Source: Lentzea alba
GTDB taxonomy: Bacteria; Actinomycetota; Actinomycetes; Mycobacteriales; Pseudonocardiaceae
Direction of reading: 5' to 3'
Length of the DNA stretch: 64,000 nt
Assembly: GCF_011067745.1 (NCBI RefSeq)
Contig: NZ_JAAMPJ010000014.1
Coordinates: 62,001 to 126,000 of the forward strand
This document shows, one piece after another, positions 41,514 through 49,650 of this stretch; position 1 is the stretch's first letter, and each line of letters starts with the position of its first letter. A program made the translations under genes and the position numbers. The notes under the pieces were generated by a model. It ran no database searches. It saw only the letters and a list, made by a program, of their open reading frames with translations, and had not been told where the DNA came from.

Positions 41514-43009
41514 AGCTGCCCCCAGAAGCCGCACTGGTGGTCGTCGGCGAAGTCCGCCGGCCCGACCGCGCCCGCCGCCAGCGACTGCACGTCCGCCCGC
41601 CAGCCCGGATCACCGGTGCGCGCGAACCGGCCCCACGCGGCGATCATGTAGTCCGACAGCTCCTGCTGTCCCGGCGTCAGGGTCAGCCCGAAGTCGAACA
41701 GGAACGGCAGTTCGGAGGCGTGGAACGCGCCGTAGCCGCCGGGGAACGGCGGCAGGCCGGGGAAGAACAGCGGCACGTCGCGGTCCGCGAACTCGTAGCC
41801 CGACACTCGTGCGTACCGTCCGAGTTCCTTGCGCGCGACGTGTGAGGCGCACGCCCACGACTTGTCCGTCAGCACCCTCGCGAGCTCGTCGCGGGCGTCG
41901 TTGTTGCCGTTGACCGGGTACCGGGCCGCGACCTTGTCCGCGTTCTGACCGAACAGCGCGACGAGTTGCTCCTTATAAGAGGACTCCGGTACGGGCTGAG
42001 GCCAGACCAACGGTGTGAACAACGTCATCTCGTCGTGCGTCGACCCGACCATCGTCGGCACGTGATGCACGCGCCCGGTCCGTTGCGCCACCACCGGGTC
42101 GATCGGCAGCACGGCCGTGTCGTAGGCGGGGGAGGAGAACTGCGCGTGCACCGTCAGCAGCTTCGCGACCGGTTGGGCTCGTAGGCACGCGAGGTCGGCA
42201 CAGCCGACCGTGCCCACGCCCTGCTTCTCGACGTCGGCCCGCGGCTTCCACAGGTGCACGAACTTGCCGGGCTCGGTGAACGCCGGCGAGTCCAGCCCGC
42301 ACGGCCCGGACTGGATGATCGCCTTCGCGAACAACCCCGCCGCCCGCGGTGACGTCAGCTGAGCACACACACTCAGCCCGCCCGCCGACTCGCCGAACAC
42401 CGTCACGTTGCGGGCGTCACCGCCGAACGCCCGTGCGTTGCGCTGCACCCACTTCAGTGCCGCCTGCTGGTCGGCGATCCCGAACGCCCCGGAGCCGGGC
42501 AGGCCGGGGTAGCCGAAGTACCCGAACACCCCGAGCCGGTAGTTGATGGTCACGACGACGACGTCGTTCTTCGTCGCCAGCCACCGCGCGTCGTAGAGGG
42601 AACCCGACCCGGACGTGAACGACCCGCCGTGGATCCACACCATGACCGGCCGCGGTTTCTTCGGCTGACCCGCCGGCGTGGTGACGTTCAGGTAGAGGCA
42701 GTCCTCGGTCTCCGAACCGGTGGGTTGCCCCAGGTCGGGGTTCTGCGCGCACATCGGCGCGGGCGTGGTCGCGTCCCGCACGCCCTGCCACGGTGCGACC
42801 GGCCGCGGATCCTTCCACCGGTTCTCCCCGACCGGCGGGGCGGCGAACGGGATGTTGCCGAACGTGCGATACGTGCTGGTGACCGTCCCCGCGACGGCAC
42901 CCTTGTCCGTCTTCACGACCCGCCCGTCGCCCGCGGCACCCGCTGCCGGGACCTGGACGAGGGCGAGCGCCAGCGCGGCGGTTAAGACCGCCGTCAGAAT
43001 CCTTGCCAT
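41510..43009 (-). CDS. Secreted type-B carboxylesterase, first of tandem pair
   Basis: A 499-residue paralogue from ATG 43009, AGGGG 9 bases upstream. Signal peptide (RILTAVLTAALALALVQV...), EDCLYLNV, IHGGSFTSGS, nucleophile FGESAGGLSV, acid GSTHDEMTLF and His FHASELPFLF are intact. Sequence nearly identical to the next gene over long stretches, marking a recent duplication. The two genes and the MFS gene could be one operon. It starts 146 bp from the divergent HAD gene. Confidence 0.93.
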   Translation of the reverse strand: MARILTAVLTAALALALVQVPAAGAAGDGRVVKTDKGAVAGTVTSTYRTFGNIPFAAPPVGENRWKDPRPVAPWQGVRDATTPAPMCAQNPDLGQPTGSETEDCLYLNVTTPAGQPKKPRPVMVWIHGGSFTSGSGSLYDARWLATKNDVVVVTINYRLGVFGYFGYPGLPGSGAFGIADQQAALKWVQRNARAFGGDARNVTVFGESAGGLSVCAQLTSPRAAGLFAKAIIQSGPCGLDSPAFTEPGKFVHLWKPRADVEKQGVGTVGCADLACLRAQPVAKLLTVHAQFSSPAYDTAVLPIDPVVAQRTGRVHHVPTMVGSTHDEMTLFTPLVWPQPVPESSYKEQLVALFGQNADKVAARYPVNGNNDARDELARVLTDKSWACASHVARKELGRYARVSGYEFADRDVPLFFPGLPPFPGGYGAFHASELPFLFDFGLTLTPGQQELSDYMIAAWGRFARTGDPGWRADVQSLAAGAVGPADFADDHQCGFWGQL

Positions 43010-43127
43010 GGTGGTTGACCCCCTTCGGACCTCGAACGTATCGAGGTCCGGGGGAGTCGGAAACAGCCGAAGGTGCACATGTCCCATCCACCGAAAGTCG
43101 ACGTTCCGCCTCCCCCTGTTGCCGACA

Positions 43128-43143
43128 TACCGACCGGTCGGTA
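43128..43143 (+). promoter_or_regulatory. Perfect 16-bp TetR-type palindrome before HAD-APH-ACAD operon
   Basis: TACCGACCGGTCGGTA reads the same on both strands, 11 bases before the GTG of the HAD gene. This ACCGACCGGTCGGT shape is typical of TetR-family operators of fatty acid genes in actinomycetes. No TetR gene lies in the window. Confidence 0.7.
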
Positions 43144-43154
43144 CCCTCCGTCTC

Positions 43155-43811
43155 GTGGGTGACACGACACTTCCGCAACAGCCGCTCGTCGACGCGCTCG
43201 TGTTCGACTGGGGCGGCGTCATGACGGTCTCCGTGCCCGAGTTCGTCGGCGAATGGCTGCACGCCGAGGCCGTAGACCGCGCGGTCTACCAACGCATCAT
43301 GCGCGAGTGGATGAGCCGAGACGCGCTCCCGGGCAACCCCGTCGCCCGCCTGGAGACCGGCGAGCTGACCGTGCCCGAGTTCGAACGGCTGCTGGCCGCC
43401 GAACTGATCACCACCAACGGCGCGAAGATCGACGAGAACGGCCTGCTCAAGCGCATGTTCGGTGGCGCGACGCCCGATCCGGCGATGGTCGAGCTCGTCC
43501 GCAAGGCCCGCGCCGCCGGCCTGCACACCGCGCTGCTGTCCAACAGCTGGGGCGAGGGCTACCCGAAGGAACTGCTGATCGAGCTGTTCGACACCGTCGT
43601 GATCAGCGGCCGCATCGGCCTGCGCAAACCCGACGAGCGCATCTACCGCCACACCCTCGACCAGATCGGCGTCGAGGCCTCCCGCGCCGTGTTCTTCGAC
43701 GACGCGCCCCTCAACGTCGACGCCGCCCGCGCCGTCGGCATGCACGCGTTCCGCCACACCACCGCCGACGACACCCGCGCCCACCTCGCCACCCTCGGAG
43801 TGAACCCGTGA
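43155..43811 (+). CDS. HAD-superfamily hydrolase of the ACAD10-like operon
   Basis: A 218-residue cytosolic HAD hydrolase starting at GTG 43155. Motifs in order: nucleophile Asp in LVFDWGGVMT, Ser in LLSNSWGE, Lys in GLRKPDERIY, and acids in FFDDAPLNVDAA. Capping domain fits subclass IA. Its GTGA overlap with the kinase gene and the following acyl-CoA dehydrogenase gene reproduce the domain order of animal ACAD10 (HAD-APH-ACAD). It likely removes a phosphate from an intermediate or has a repair role in that pathway. The palindrome 11 bases upstream suggests TetR control. Confidence 0.9.
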   Translation: MGDTTLPQQPLVDALVFDWGGVMTVSVPEFVGEWLHAEAVDRAVYQRIMREWMSRDALPGNPVARLETGELTVPEFERLLAAELITTNGAKIDENGLLKRMFGGATPDPAMVELVRKARAAGLHTALLSNSWGEGYPKELLIELFDTVVISGRIGLRKPDERIYRHTLDQIGVEASRAVFFDDAPLNVDAARAVGMHAFRHTTADDTRAHLATLGVNP

Positions 43812-44812
43812 CCGACCTTCCCGGCCTCGACCTGGAGGCACTGGCCGCGCACCTGGGCACCGGCCCGCTGTCGGGCGAGCTGTTCCCCGGCGGCCGCTCC
43901 AACCTCACCTACCGCGTCACCGACGGCACCCAGCGCTGGGTGCTGCGCCGCCCGCCGCTGGGCCACGTCCTCGCCACCGCGCACGACATGGCCCGCGAGT
44001 TCCGCGTCATCTCCGCGCTCGCCGACACCCACGTCCCCGTGCCGCACGCCTACCAGCTCGTCGAGGACACCGGCGTCATCGGCGCGCCGTTCTACCTCAT
44101 GGAGGAAATGCCGGGCGTGGCGCTGCGGGAACGGTCGCAGGCCCCCTGGCTCAACTCCGAGAGAGCCACCGTGCTGTCGCGCAAGCTGGTCGACGTGCTC
44201 GCCGACCTGCACTCCGTCGACCCCGCCTCCGTCGGCCTCGAGGACTTCGGCCGCCCCGACGGGTTCCTCGCCCGCCAGGTCAAGCGCTGGGGCAAGCAGC
44301 TCGACGCCTCCCGCAGCCGCGACCTGCCCGGCATCGACGAACTGCGCGACAAGCTCGCCGACACCGTGCCCGCCTCGGGCCGCGCCGCGATCATCCACGG
44401 CGACTACCGCCTCGACAACGCGCTGGTCACCCAGTCACCGCTGGCGATCAGCGCGGTGCTGGACTGGGAGATGGCCACCCTCGGCGACCCGCTCGCCGAC
44501 CTCGGCCTGCTCTACGTCTACTGGCAGGGCCTCGCCATCGAGAACGACCCGATCACCGGCAGCGTCCCGTCGATGCCCGGCTTCCTCACCGCCGACCAGC
44601 TCGTCGCCCGCTACACCGCCCGCACCGGCATCGACACCTCCGGGCTGGGCTGGTACATCGCCTTCGGCTACTTCAAGCTCGCCGTCATCGTCGAAGGCAT
44701 CCACTTCCGCTTCGCCAGCGGCAACACCGTCGGCGCCGGGTTCGAGAAGCTCGGCGCGTTCACCGTCCCCCTCGTCCGGCAGGGTCTCGCCGCCGCCCAG
44801 AAGGAGCTCTGA
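43808..44812 (+). CDS. APH-like phosphotransferase of the ACAD10-like operon
   Basis: A 334-residue kinase-fold protein; its GTG overlaps the HAD stop. ATP-binding GGRSNLTYRVTDG and KW-like WVLRRPP, catalytic HGDYRLDN, and metal-binding LDWEMATLGDPLADLG are intact. In mammalian ACAD10 and ACAD11 the homologous domain phosphorylates the 4-hydroxy group of 4-hydroxyacyl-CoA, so that the ACAD part can eliminate phosphate (recent reports, from memory). The same role is inferred here. It is 3 bp before the dehydrogenase gene. Confidence 0.9.
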   Translation: MTDLPGLDLEALAAHLGTGPLSGELFPGGRSNLTYRVTDGTQRWVLRRPPLGHVLATAHDMAREFRVISALADTHVPVPHAYQLVEDTGVIGAPFYLMEEMPGVALRERSQAPWLNSERATVLSRKLVDVLADLHSVDPASVGLEDFGRPDGFLARQVKRWGKQLDASRSRDLPGIDELRDKLADTVPASGRAAIIHGDYRLDNALVTQSPLAISAVLDWEMATLGDPLADLGLLYVYWQGLAIENDPITGSVPSMPGFLTADQLVARYTARTGIDTSGLGWYIAFGYFKLAVIVEGIHFRFASGNTVGAGFEKLGAFTVPLVRQGLAAAQKEL

Positions 44813-44815
44813 GTC

Positions 44816-46021
44816 ATGGACTTCGCCTACGACGCCAAGACCGAGGAACTGCGCGCCAAGCTGCTCGCGTTCATGGACGAGCACGTCTACCCGGCCGAGG
44901 CCGTCCTCGAACAGCAAATCCACGACGCCGCCGACCCGTGGGAACGCCAGCCCGTCCTCGAAGGACTCAAGGCCGAGGCCCGCAAGCAGGGCCTGTGGAA
45001 CCTCTTCCACCCCGAGCACAGCGACGGCGTGACGAACCTGCAGTACGCGCCGCTGGCCGAGATCACCGGCCGCAGCCCCCACCTCGCCCCCGAAGCGCTC
45101 AACTGCGCCGCGCCGGACACCGGCAACATGGAGGTGCTGACGATGTTCGGCACCGACGAGCAGAAGAAGCAGTGGCTGCAGCCGCTGCTCGACGGCGAGA
45201 TCCGCTCGGCGTTCTGCATGACCGAACCCGAGGTCGCCTCCTCCGACGCCACCAACATCGCGACCCGCATCGAACGCGACGGCGACGACTACGTCATCAA
45301 CGGCCGCAAGTGGTGGTCCTCGGGCGCCATGAACCCCAACTGCGCCATCTTCATCGTGATGGGCAAGACCGACCCCGACGCCGACCGGCACCGCCAGCAG
45401 TCGCAGATCCTCGTCCCGCGCGACACCCCCGGCATCACCGTCAAGCGCGCCATGCACGTCTTCGGCTACCAGGACTACGCCCACGGCGGCCACGCCGAGA
45501 TCGTCTTCGACAACGTCCGCGTGCCCGCGTCGAACCTGATCGCCGGCGAGGGCGAGGGCTTCGCCATCGCGCAGGCCCGCCTGGGCCCCGGCCGCATCCA
45601 CCACTGCATGCGCCTGATCGGCATGGCCGAACGCGCCCTCGAACTGCTCTGCAAGCGCGCCACCACCCGCGTGGCGTTCGGCAAGCCCCTCGCGGCCCAG
45701 GGCGTCGTGCACGAATGGATCGCCGAGTCCCGCGTCCGCATCGAACAGGCCCGGCTGCTCGTGCTCAAGACCGCGTGGCTGATGGACACCGTCGGCAACA
45801 AGGGCGCCCACACCGAGATCCAGGCCATCAAGATCGGCGTCCCCGCGATGACCGAATGGGTCATCGACAAGGCCATCCAGGCCCACGGCGGCGCCGGCGT
45901 CAGCCAGGACTTCCCGCTCGCCGAACTGTGGGCCGCCACCCGCACCCTGCGCCTGGCCGACGGCCCCGACGAGGTCCACCGCATGTCGCTGGCCAAGCGG
46001 GAGCTCAAGAAGTACCTGTAA
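44816..46021 (+). CDS. Acyl-CoA dehydrogenase, ACAD10/11-like
   Basis: A 401-residue flavoprotein of normal length. N-terminal helices are followed by [20 protein letters not shown] (FAD and substrate contacts), the middle beta domain ([13 protein letters not shown]), and C-terminal helices with [20 protein letters not shown] and [20 protein letters not shown] (FAD diphosphate region). [11 protein letters not shown] matches the ACAD11 group. As part of the HAD-APH-ACAD operon it should act on a 4-phospho- or 4-hydroxyacyl-CoA rather than simple fatty acyl-CoA. It is followed after 4 bp by a GNAT gene, possibly in the same transcript. Confidence 0.93.
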   Translation: MDFAYDAKTEELRAKLLAFMDEHVYPAEAVLEQQIHDAADPWERQPVLEGLKAEARKQGLWNLFHPEHSDGVTNLQYAPLAEITGRSPHLAPEALNCAAPDTGNMEVLTMFGTDEQKKQWLQPLLDGEIRSAFCMTEPEVASSDATNIATRIERDGDDYVINGRKWWSSGAMNPNCAIFIVMGKTDPDADRHRQQSQILVPRDTPGITVKRAMHVFGYQDYAHGGHAEIVFDNVRVPASNLIAGEGEGFAIAQARLGPGRIHHCMRLIGMAERALELLCKRATTRVAFGKPLAAQGVVHEWIAESRVRIEQARLLVLKTAWLMDTVGNKGAHTEIQAIKIGVPAMTEWVIDKAIQAHGGAGVSQDFPLAELWAATRTLRLADGPDEVHRMSLAKRELKKYL

Positions 46022-46025
46022 TGCC

Positions 46026-46532
46026 ATGGACGTGGTGAAGGGTGGACCGGCCGACGTGCCGGCGATCATGCGGATGCTCGACGACGCCCAGGACTGGCTC
46101 GCCAGCCTCGGCCGCGCCGGCCAGTGGGGCACCGATCACTGGTCGGAAAACCCGTCGGCGGTCGACCGGTTCACCCAACTCGCCACGTCCGGCACGGTCT
46201 GGCTCGGCCTCGTCCACGACGACGTCGCGGGCGTGATCATCACCTCGGTCACGCCCCCGGACTACGTGCCGCCCGCCTCCGAACCGGAGCACTACGTGTC
46301 CCTGCTGGTCACCGCACGAGCGTTCGCCGGCGCGGGCGTCGGAGCCGCACTTCTCGCCCACGCCCGCGCCGAGGCCCGCGACGCCGGGGTCGGGTTGCTG
46401 CGCGTGGACTGCTACGACGGAGACGACCACCGGCTCGTCGCCTACTACGAGAAACAGGGCTTCACCCCGGTCGCCACCTTCACCGCCAGGAACGGCACCT
46501 GGCCCGGCCGGCTGCTCGCCCAGCGCGTCTAG
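46026..46532 (+). CDS. GNAT-family acetyltransferase
   Basis: A 168-residue single-domain acetyl-CoA transferase. Features are DVPAIMRMLDDAQDWLASLG at the start, motif A ARAFAGAGVGAALLAHARAEAR (acetyl-CoA pyrophosphate loop) and the C-terminal YYEKQGFTPVATF. Substrate unknown. It begins 4 bp after the acyl-CoA dehydrogenase gene. Its stop overlaps the convergent VOC gene by 4 bases. Confidence 0.9.
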   Translation: MDVVKGGPADVPAIMRMLDDAQDWLASLGRAGQWGTDHWSENPSAVDRFTQLATSGTVWLGLVHDDVAGVIITSVTPPDYVPPASEPEHYVSLLVTARAFAGAGVGAALLAHARAEARDAGVGLLRVDCYDGDDHRLVAYYEKQGFTPVATFTARNGTWPGRLLAQRV

Positions 46533-46885
46533 TCCCGGAACAGGCAGAACGGGTGCCCGTCCGGATCGAGCAGCACCCTCACGTTCTCCTGCGGCTGCTC
46601 CCGCGCGAGCACCGCCCCGCACGCCACCGCGTGCGCCACGGCCGAGTCCAGGTCGTCGACCTCGACGTCGAGGTGCTGCGAGGCCGTCTGCTCGCCCGCC
46701 ACACTCGGCCACACCGGCCGCCGGAAATGCCGCTCGCGCTCGAACCCCACCGAGAACCCGCCCGGCACCCGCACCAGGACCCAGTCGTCCTCCGCCGTCA
46801 CCACGTCCGCGCCGAGCAGCCGGGCGTAGAACTCGGCGAGCACGCGCGGCTGGGACGTTCCGACGGTGACCGCGGTGAGACGCAT
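46529..46885 (-). CDS. VOC-family protein, single domain
   Basis: A 118-residue glyoxalase/bleomycin-resistance-like protein from ATG 46885. VTVGTSQPRVLAEFYARLLG, the middle HLDVEVDDLDSAVAHAVACG and the end VRVLLDPDGHPFCLFRD form one beta-alpha-beta pair of units. TAGCGT sits 6 bases upstream of the ATG, so the transcript is probably leaderless. It lies 10 bp behind the HSP18 regulator gene on the same strand, and may be its partner in an operon. Confidence 0.88.
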   Translation of the reverse strand: MRLTAVTVGTSQPRVLAEFYARLLGADVVTAEDDWVLVRVPGGFSVGFERERHFRRPVWPSVAGEQTASQHLDVEVDDLDSAVAHAVACGAVLAREQPQENVRVLLDPDGHPFCLFRD

Positions 46886-46895
46886 GCCCCCGACG

Positions 46896-47438
46896 CTAGC
46901 CGGACCGGCGGTTCTGCGCGTCCGAGCGCAGCTGGTCCGTCCGCATCCCGATCTGCGCGATCTGCTCCGCGAGCCCCGGATGCCCCGCCCGCAACCCCGG
47001 CCCCGCCTCGGCCAGCGGTTCGAGCAGCCCCGCCGCGTCCTCACTCCCGAGCGCCTGCTGCACCGCCGCGGCGTGCGGCCCGACCTGCGCGGCCAGCATC
47101 CGCAGCACACCCGCGTTCTCCCGCGCCCACGCCGCCACCGCCTTGTCGCCCGCCCGCCGGTCCCGCTCCGCCTGCACGCGTTCGTCGCCGGTGCCGGCCT
47201 CGCCGGTGCGCCGCACCCGCAGGTAGCGCTTCTCCGCCGCCTGCCTGCTCGCCACGCCCAGCGCCGGAGCGAGATCCGCCCAGCTCGTGCCCAGCGCACG
47301 GGCCGCCTCGATCAGCTGCGGCTCCCAGCCCGACAACTCGTCGCGCAGCTCCCGCAACAACATCAGCGCGGCCAGCACCTCGCGAGCGTCGCCAGGGGAG
47401 GCGGCGGCCGCGCGGACCGATTCGTAGTCACTCGTCAT
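46896..47438 (-). CDS. Helix-turn-helix regulator of the divergent HSP18 gene
   Basis: A 180-residue protein. The HTH region is SWADLAPALGVASRQAAEKRYLR, similar to proteins annotated as HSP18 transcriptional regulators beside small heat shock genes in Streptomyces. The rest is helical and charged, a possible thermosensor or dimer domain. It is divergent from the Hsp20 gene with a 103-bp gap that holds a 19-bp operator-like site overlapping the promoter of the chaperone gene, so it very likely represses it, and perhaps itself. Confidence 0.8.
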   Translation of the reverse strand: MTSDYESVRAAAASPGDAREVLAALMLLRELRDELSGWEPQLIEAARALGTSWADLAPALGVASRQAAEKRYLRVRRTGEAGTGDERVQAERDRRAGDKAVAAWARENAGVLRMLAAQVGPHAAAVQQALGSEDAAGLLEPLAEAGPGLRAGHPGLAEQIAQIGMRTDQLRSDAQNRRSG

Positions 47439-47463
47439 GTCGTCCTTCCGATGACTTCAGGGG

Positions 47464-47492
47464 TTGTCATCGTTACGACGACATGCTACAAC
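47464..47492 (+). promoter_or_regulatory. hsp18 promoter with embedded operator
   Basis: TTGTCA (47464-47469) and TACAAC (47487-47492) are 17 bases apart. Between them TGTCATCGTTACGACGACA (47465-47483) is a near-palindrome of 19 bp with only two mismatched pairs. A repressor bound there would cover the spacer, as in RheA/HspR-type control. Confidence 0.65.
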
Positions 47493-47541
47493 AGAGGGGC
47501 AGCGCATTGACAGTCCAACGAGGGATAACAGGAGGTGTCAG

Positions 47542-47973
47542 ATGTTGATGCGCACTGACCCGTTCCGTGAGCTCGACCGGCTGACCCAGCAGGTCTTCGG
47601 AACTCCGGGAACGTGGTCCAGGCCGACTGCGATGCCGATGGACGCCTACCGCGACGGCGACCAGTTCGTCGTGTGCTTCGACCTGCCGGGCGTCTCGCCG
47701 GACGCGATCGAACTCGACGTCGAACGCAACGTGCTGACCGTCAAGGCCGAGCGCCGGCCCATCGGCAAGGACGTCGAGATGCAGGTGTCGGAACGGCCGC
47801 TCGGCGCGTTCTCCCGCCAGCTGTTCCTCGGCGACACGCTCGACACCGACCGCATCGACGCCCAGTACGACGCGGGCGTGCTGACGCTGCGGATCCCGAT
47901 CGCCGAGCGCGCCAAGCCGCGCAAGATCGCGATCAACTCGGGTGACGAGGCCCCCAAGCAGATCGACGCGTGA
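47542..47973 (+). CDS. Small heat shock protein, Hsp20/HSP18 family
   Basis: A 143-residue alpha-crystallin chaperone; GGAGG precedes the ATG 47542 by 6 bases. The N-terminus [19 protein letters not shown] and the crystallin strands ([47 protein letters not shown]) are typical. It binds unfolded proteins without ATP during heat or other stress. The C-terminal I-x-I-type tail appears weak. Expression is likely derepressed by the divergent regulator. Confidence 0.95.
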   Translation: MLMRTDPFRELDRLTQQVFGTPGTWSRPTAMPMDAYRDGDQFVVCFDLPGVSPDAIELDVERNVLTVKAERRPIGKDVEMQVSERPLGAFSRQLFLGDTLDTDRIDAQYDAGVLTLRIPIAERAKPRKIAINSGDEAPKQIDA

Positions 47974-47974
47974 T

Positions 47975-48004
47975 TCACCCGGCGGGCGGCGGCCGACCGG
48001 GTGA
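47975..48004 (+). terminator. Hairpin after hsp18
   Basis: TCACCCGG (47975-47982) and CCGGGTGA (47997-48004) form a perfect 8-bp stem around 14 bases, starting 2 bases after the stop. No T-run. Confidence 0.55.
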
Positions 48005-48027
48005 TGCCAGGTAGGCTTCCGCCCGCC

Positions 48028-48741
48028 ATGAGATCCCAGCCTCAGTGGGCGGCGTTAGACGTCTACGCGTCCAACTCCGACCTCTACGCCGATCCCCGAC
48101 TGGTGGAACGGGTGGACTACCGGCGCCGTTTCAAGCGGCACCGTCCCCGCACCCCGTCGGTCGTCCTCGCCCCGCACGGCGGCGGCATCGAGATCGGCAC
48201 CTCGGAACTGTGCCTCGCGATCGCGGGCTACCACCCCGGAACCCGCGTGCCGATCGGCCAGACGCACGACTACTGGATGTTCGAGGGCCTGCGGTCGGTC
48301 GCGAACGACGAACTGCACGTCACATCGTCCAACTGCGACGACCGCGTGGCCCGCACCCTGGTGACCGGCGCCTCGCACGCCCTGGGCCTGCACGGCTGCA
48401 CCAGCGCCGCGGCGGGCCTGGAAGACCACGACCGAGCCGTGCTCGTCGGCGGCCGCGACGCCCTGCTGCGCCTCGAACTGCTCACCCGTCTGCGCCGCGC
48501 CGGCTTCCACACCATCGACGCCGTCGACCACCCGATCCTCGGCGGCTACGACCGGGCCAACATCGCCAACCGCACCAAGTCCAAACAGGGCGGACAGCTC
48601 GAACTCACCACCCCGCTGCGCACCGCGATGTTCGCCGAGAACTCCCGCTCGGACCGCCGGCACACCACCACCGAGGTGTTCTGGGACTTCGTGCACGCCT
48701 GCCGTGCCGCCCTCACCGCCCGCGAGGCCATGAACAACTAG
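48028..48741 (+). CDS. Poly-gamma-glutamate hydrolase-like protein
   Basis: A 237-residue protein from ATG 48028; TAGGCT lies 9 bases upstream, so the transcript may be leaderless. The pattern APHGGGIEIGTSEL, then LGLHGCTSAAAGLEDHDRA and GRDALLRLELLTRLRRAGFH matches the zinc-dependent PGA hydrolase/DUF867 family of phage and bacteria, whose first His-Gly-Gly and Glu bind zinc. The family cleaves gamma-glutamyl polymers. No signal peptide, so it may act inside the cell or on small peptides. Convergent with the peptidase gene at 48802. Confidence 0.83.
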   Translation: MRSQPQWAALDVYASNSDLYADPRLVERVDYRRRFKRHRPRTPSVVLAPHGGGIEIGTSELCLAIAGYHPGTRVPIGQTHDYWMFEGLRSVANDELHVTSSNCDDRVARTLVTGASHALGLHGCTSAAAGLEDHDRAVLVGGRDALLRLELLTRLRRAGFHTIDAVDHPILGGYDRANIANRTKSKQGGQLELTTPLRTAMFAENSRSDRRHTTTEVFWDFVHACRAALTAREAMNN

Positions 48742-48801
48742 CCGAGGTAGAAGTCCCTGCGGGCGGCGGCGAACTCCTCGACCGTCAGCGGCCGCGGGAG
48801 G

Positions 48802-49650
48802 TCAGAGCACCGTCAACGTCCGCGCCTCGACGTCGAGCGCGGCCTCGACCCCCAGCGGCAGTGACCACTGGCCCGCGCAGTGTCCGAAGCCGAAGTCACC
48901 CAGGATCGGCACACCCAGCCCGGACAGGCGGTCGTGCAGCACCGACGACACGTCACCGCAGTCCGTCCACGACCCCAGCACGATCCCCGACACCGGCGCG
49001 AACCAGCCCGCCCGCAGCAACTGCGTCAGGATCCGGTCCAGCCGGTACGGCTCCTCACCGATGTCCTCCAGCAACGCGATCGCGCCCTCGATCGGCGGCG
49101 CCCACCTCGGCGCGCCCACCGACGCCGCGAGCAACGCCGCGTTCCCGCCCGTGAGCACCCCGCGGGCGGTACCCGGCACCACCGGCGTGCCGGCCGTCCA
49201 CGTCGTCACCGACCCGAACAACATCTCGCGCAGCCGCGTCTGCGCCAGCGGGTCGTCGACGAAGTCCGCCGTGCCCGGCATCGGCCCGAACACCGTCGGC
49301 AGACCGGAGGCGTTCAGCTCGGCGTGCAGCACCGTCACGTCCGACGACCCCACGAACACCCGCGGCGGCAGGTCCTTCCACGGCACCAGGTCGGCCATCC
49401 GCAGACACCCGTACCCGCCGCGCACGCAGACCACCGCGGCCACGTCCGAGCACCACGCCGCCACGAACTCCGCGGCCCGCGCCTCGTCCGACCCCGCCAG
49501 GTACGGCAACGACCACGACCCCACCACAGGTGTGGTGACCTCCAGGCCCCACGACCGCAACACCTCGGCACCCGCGGCGACCCGGGAAGCGAGCGCCGGG
49601 CCGGCCGGTGACACCAGCGCGACCCTGTCACCGGCGGACAGCAGACTCAC
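48802..49650 (-). CDS. S66 peptidase (LD-carboxypeptidase/MccF-like)
   Basis: A 282-residue serine peptidase. GDRVALVSPAGPALASRVAA at the start, nucleophile Ser in VFVGSSDVTVLHAEL, Glu in ALLEDIGEEPYRLDRIL, and His in GFGHCAGQWSLPLG complete the Ser-Glu-His set. Members trim LD bonds in peptidoglycan stem peptides or destroy microcin-type nucleotide peptides. The start ATG overlaps the S9 peptidase stop by ATGA. The 63 bp downstream contains a short open stretch ending LPRPLTVEEFAAARRDFYLG that may be a remnant. Confidence 0.9.
   Translation of the reverse strand: MSLLSAGDRVALVSPAGPALASRVAAGAEVLRSWGLEVTTPVVGSWSLPYLAGSDEARAAEFVAAWCSDVAAVVCVRGGYGCLRMADLVPWKDLPPRVFVGSSDVTVLHAELNASGLPTVFGPMPGTADFVDDPLAQTRLREMLFGSVTTWTAGTPVVPGTARGVLTGGNAALLAASVGAPRWAPPIEGAIALLEDIGEEPYRLDRILTQLLRAGWFAPVSGIVLGSWTDCGDVSSVLHDRLSGLGVPILGDFGFGHCAGQWSLPLGVEAALDVEARTLTVL

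Noticed and set aside
44435-46132. 565-codon open frame on the minus strand
   Set aside because: Antisense to the acyl-CoA dehydrogenase gene, whose motifs are intact; shadow frame.
47507-47512. TTGACA as -35 of hsp18
   Set aside because: No -10 element at 16-18 bases; the nearest GATAAC is only 11 bases away. TTGTCA/TACAAC is better.
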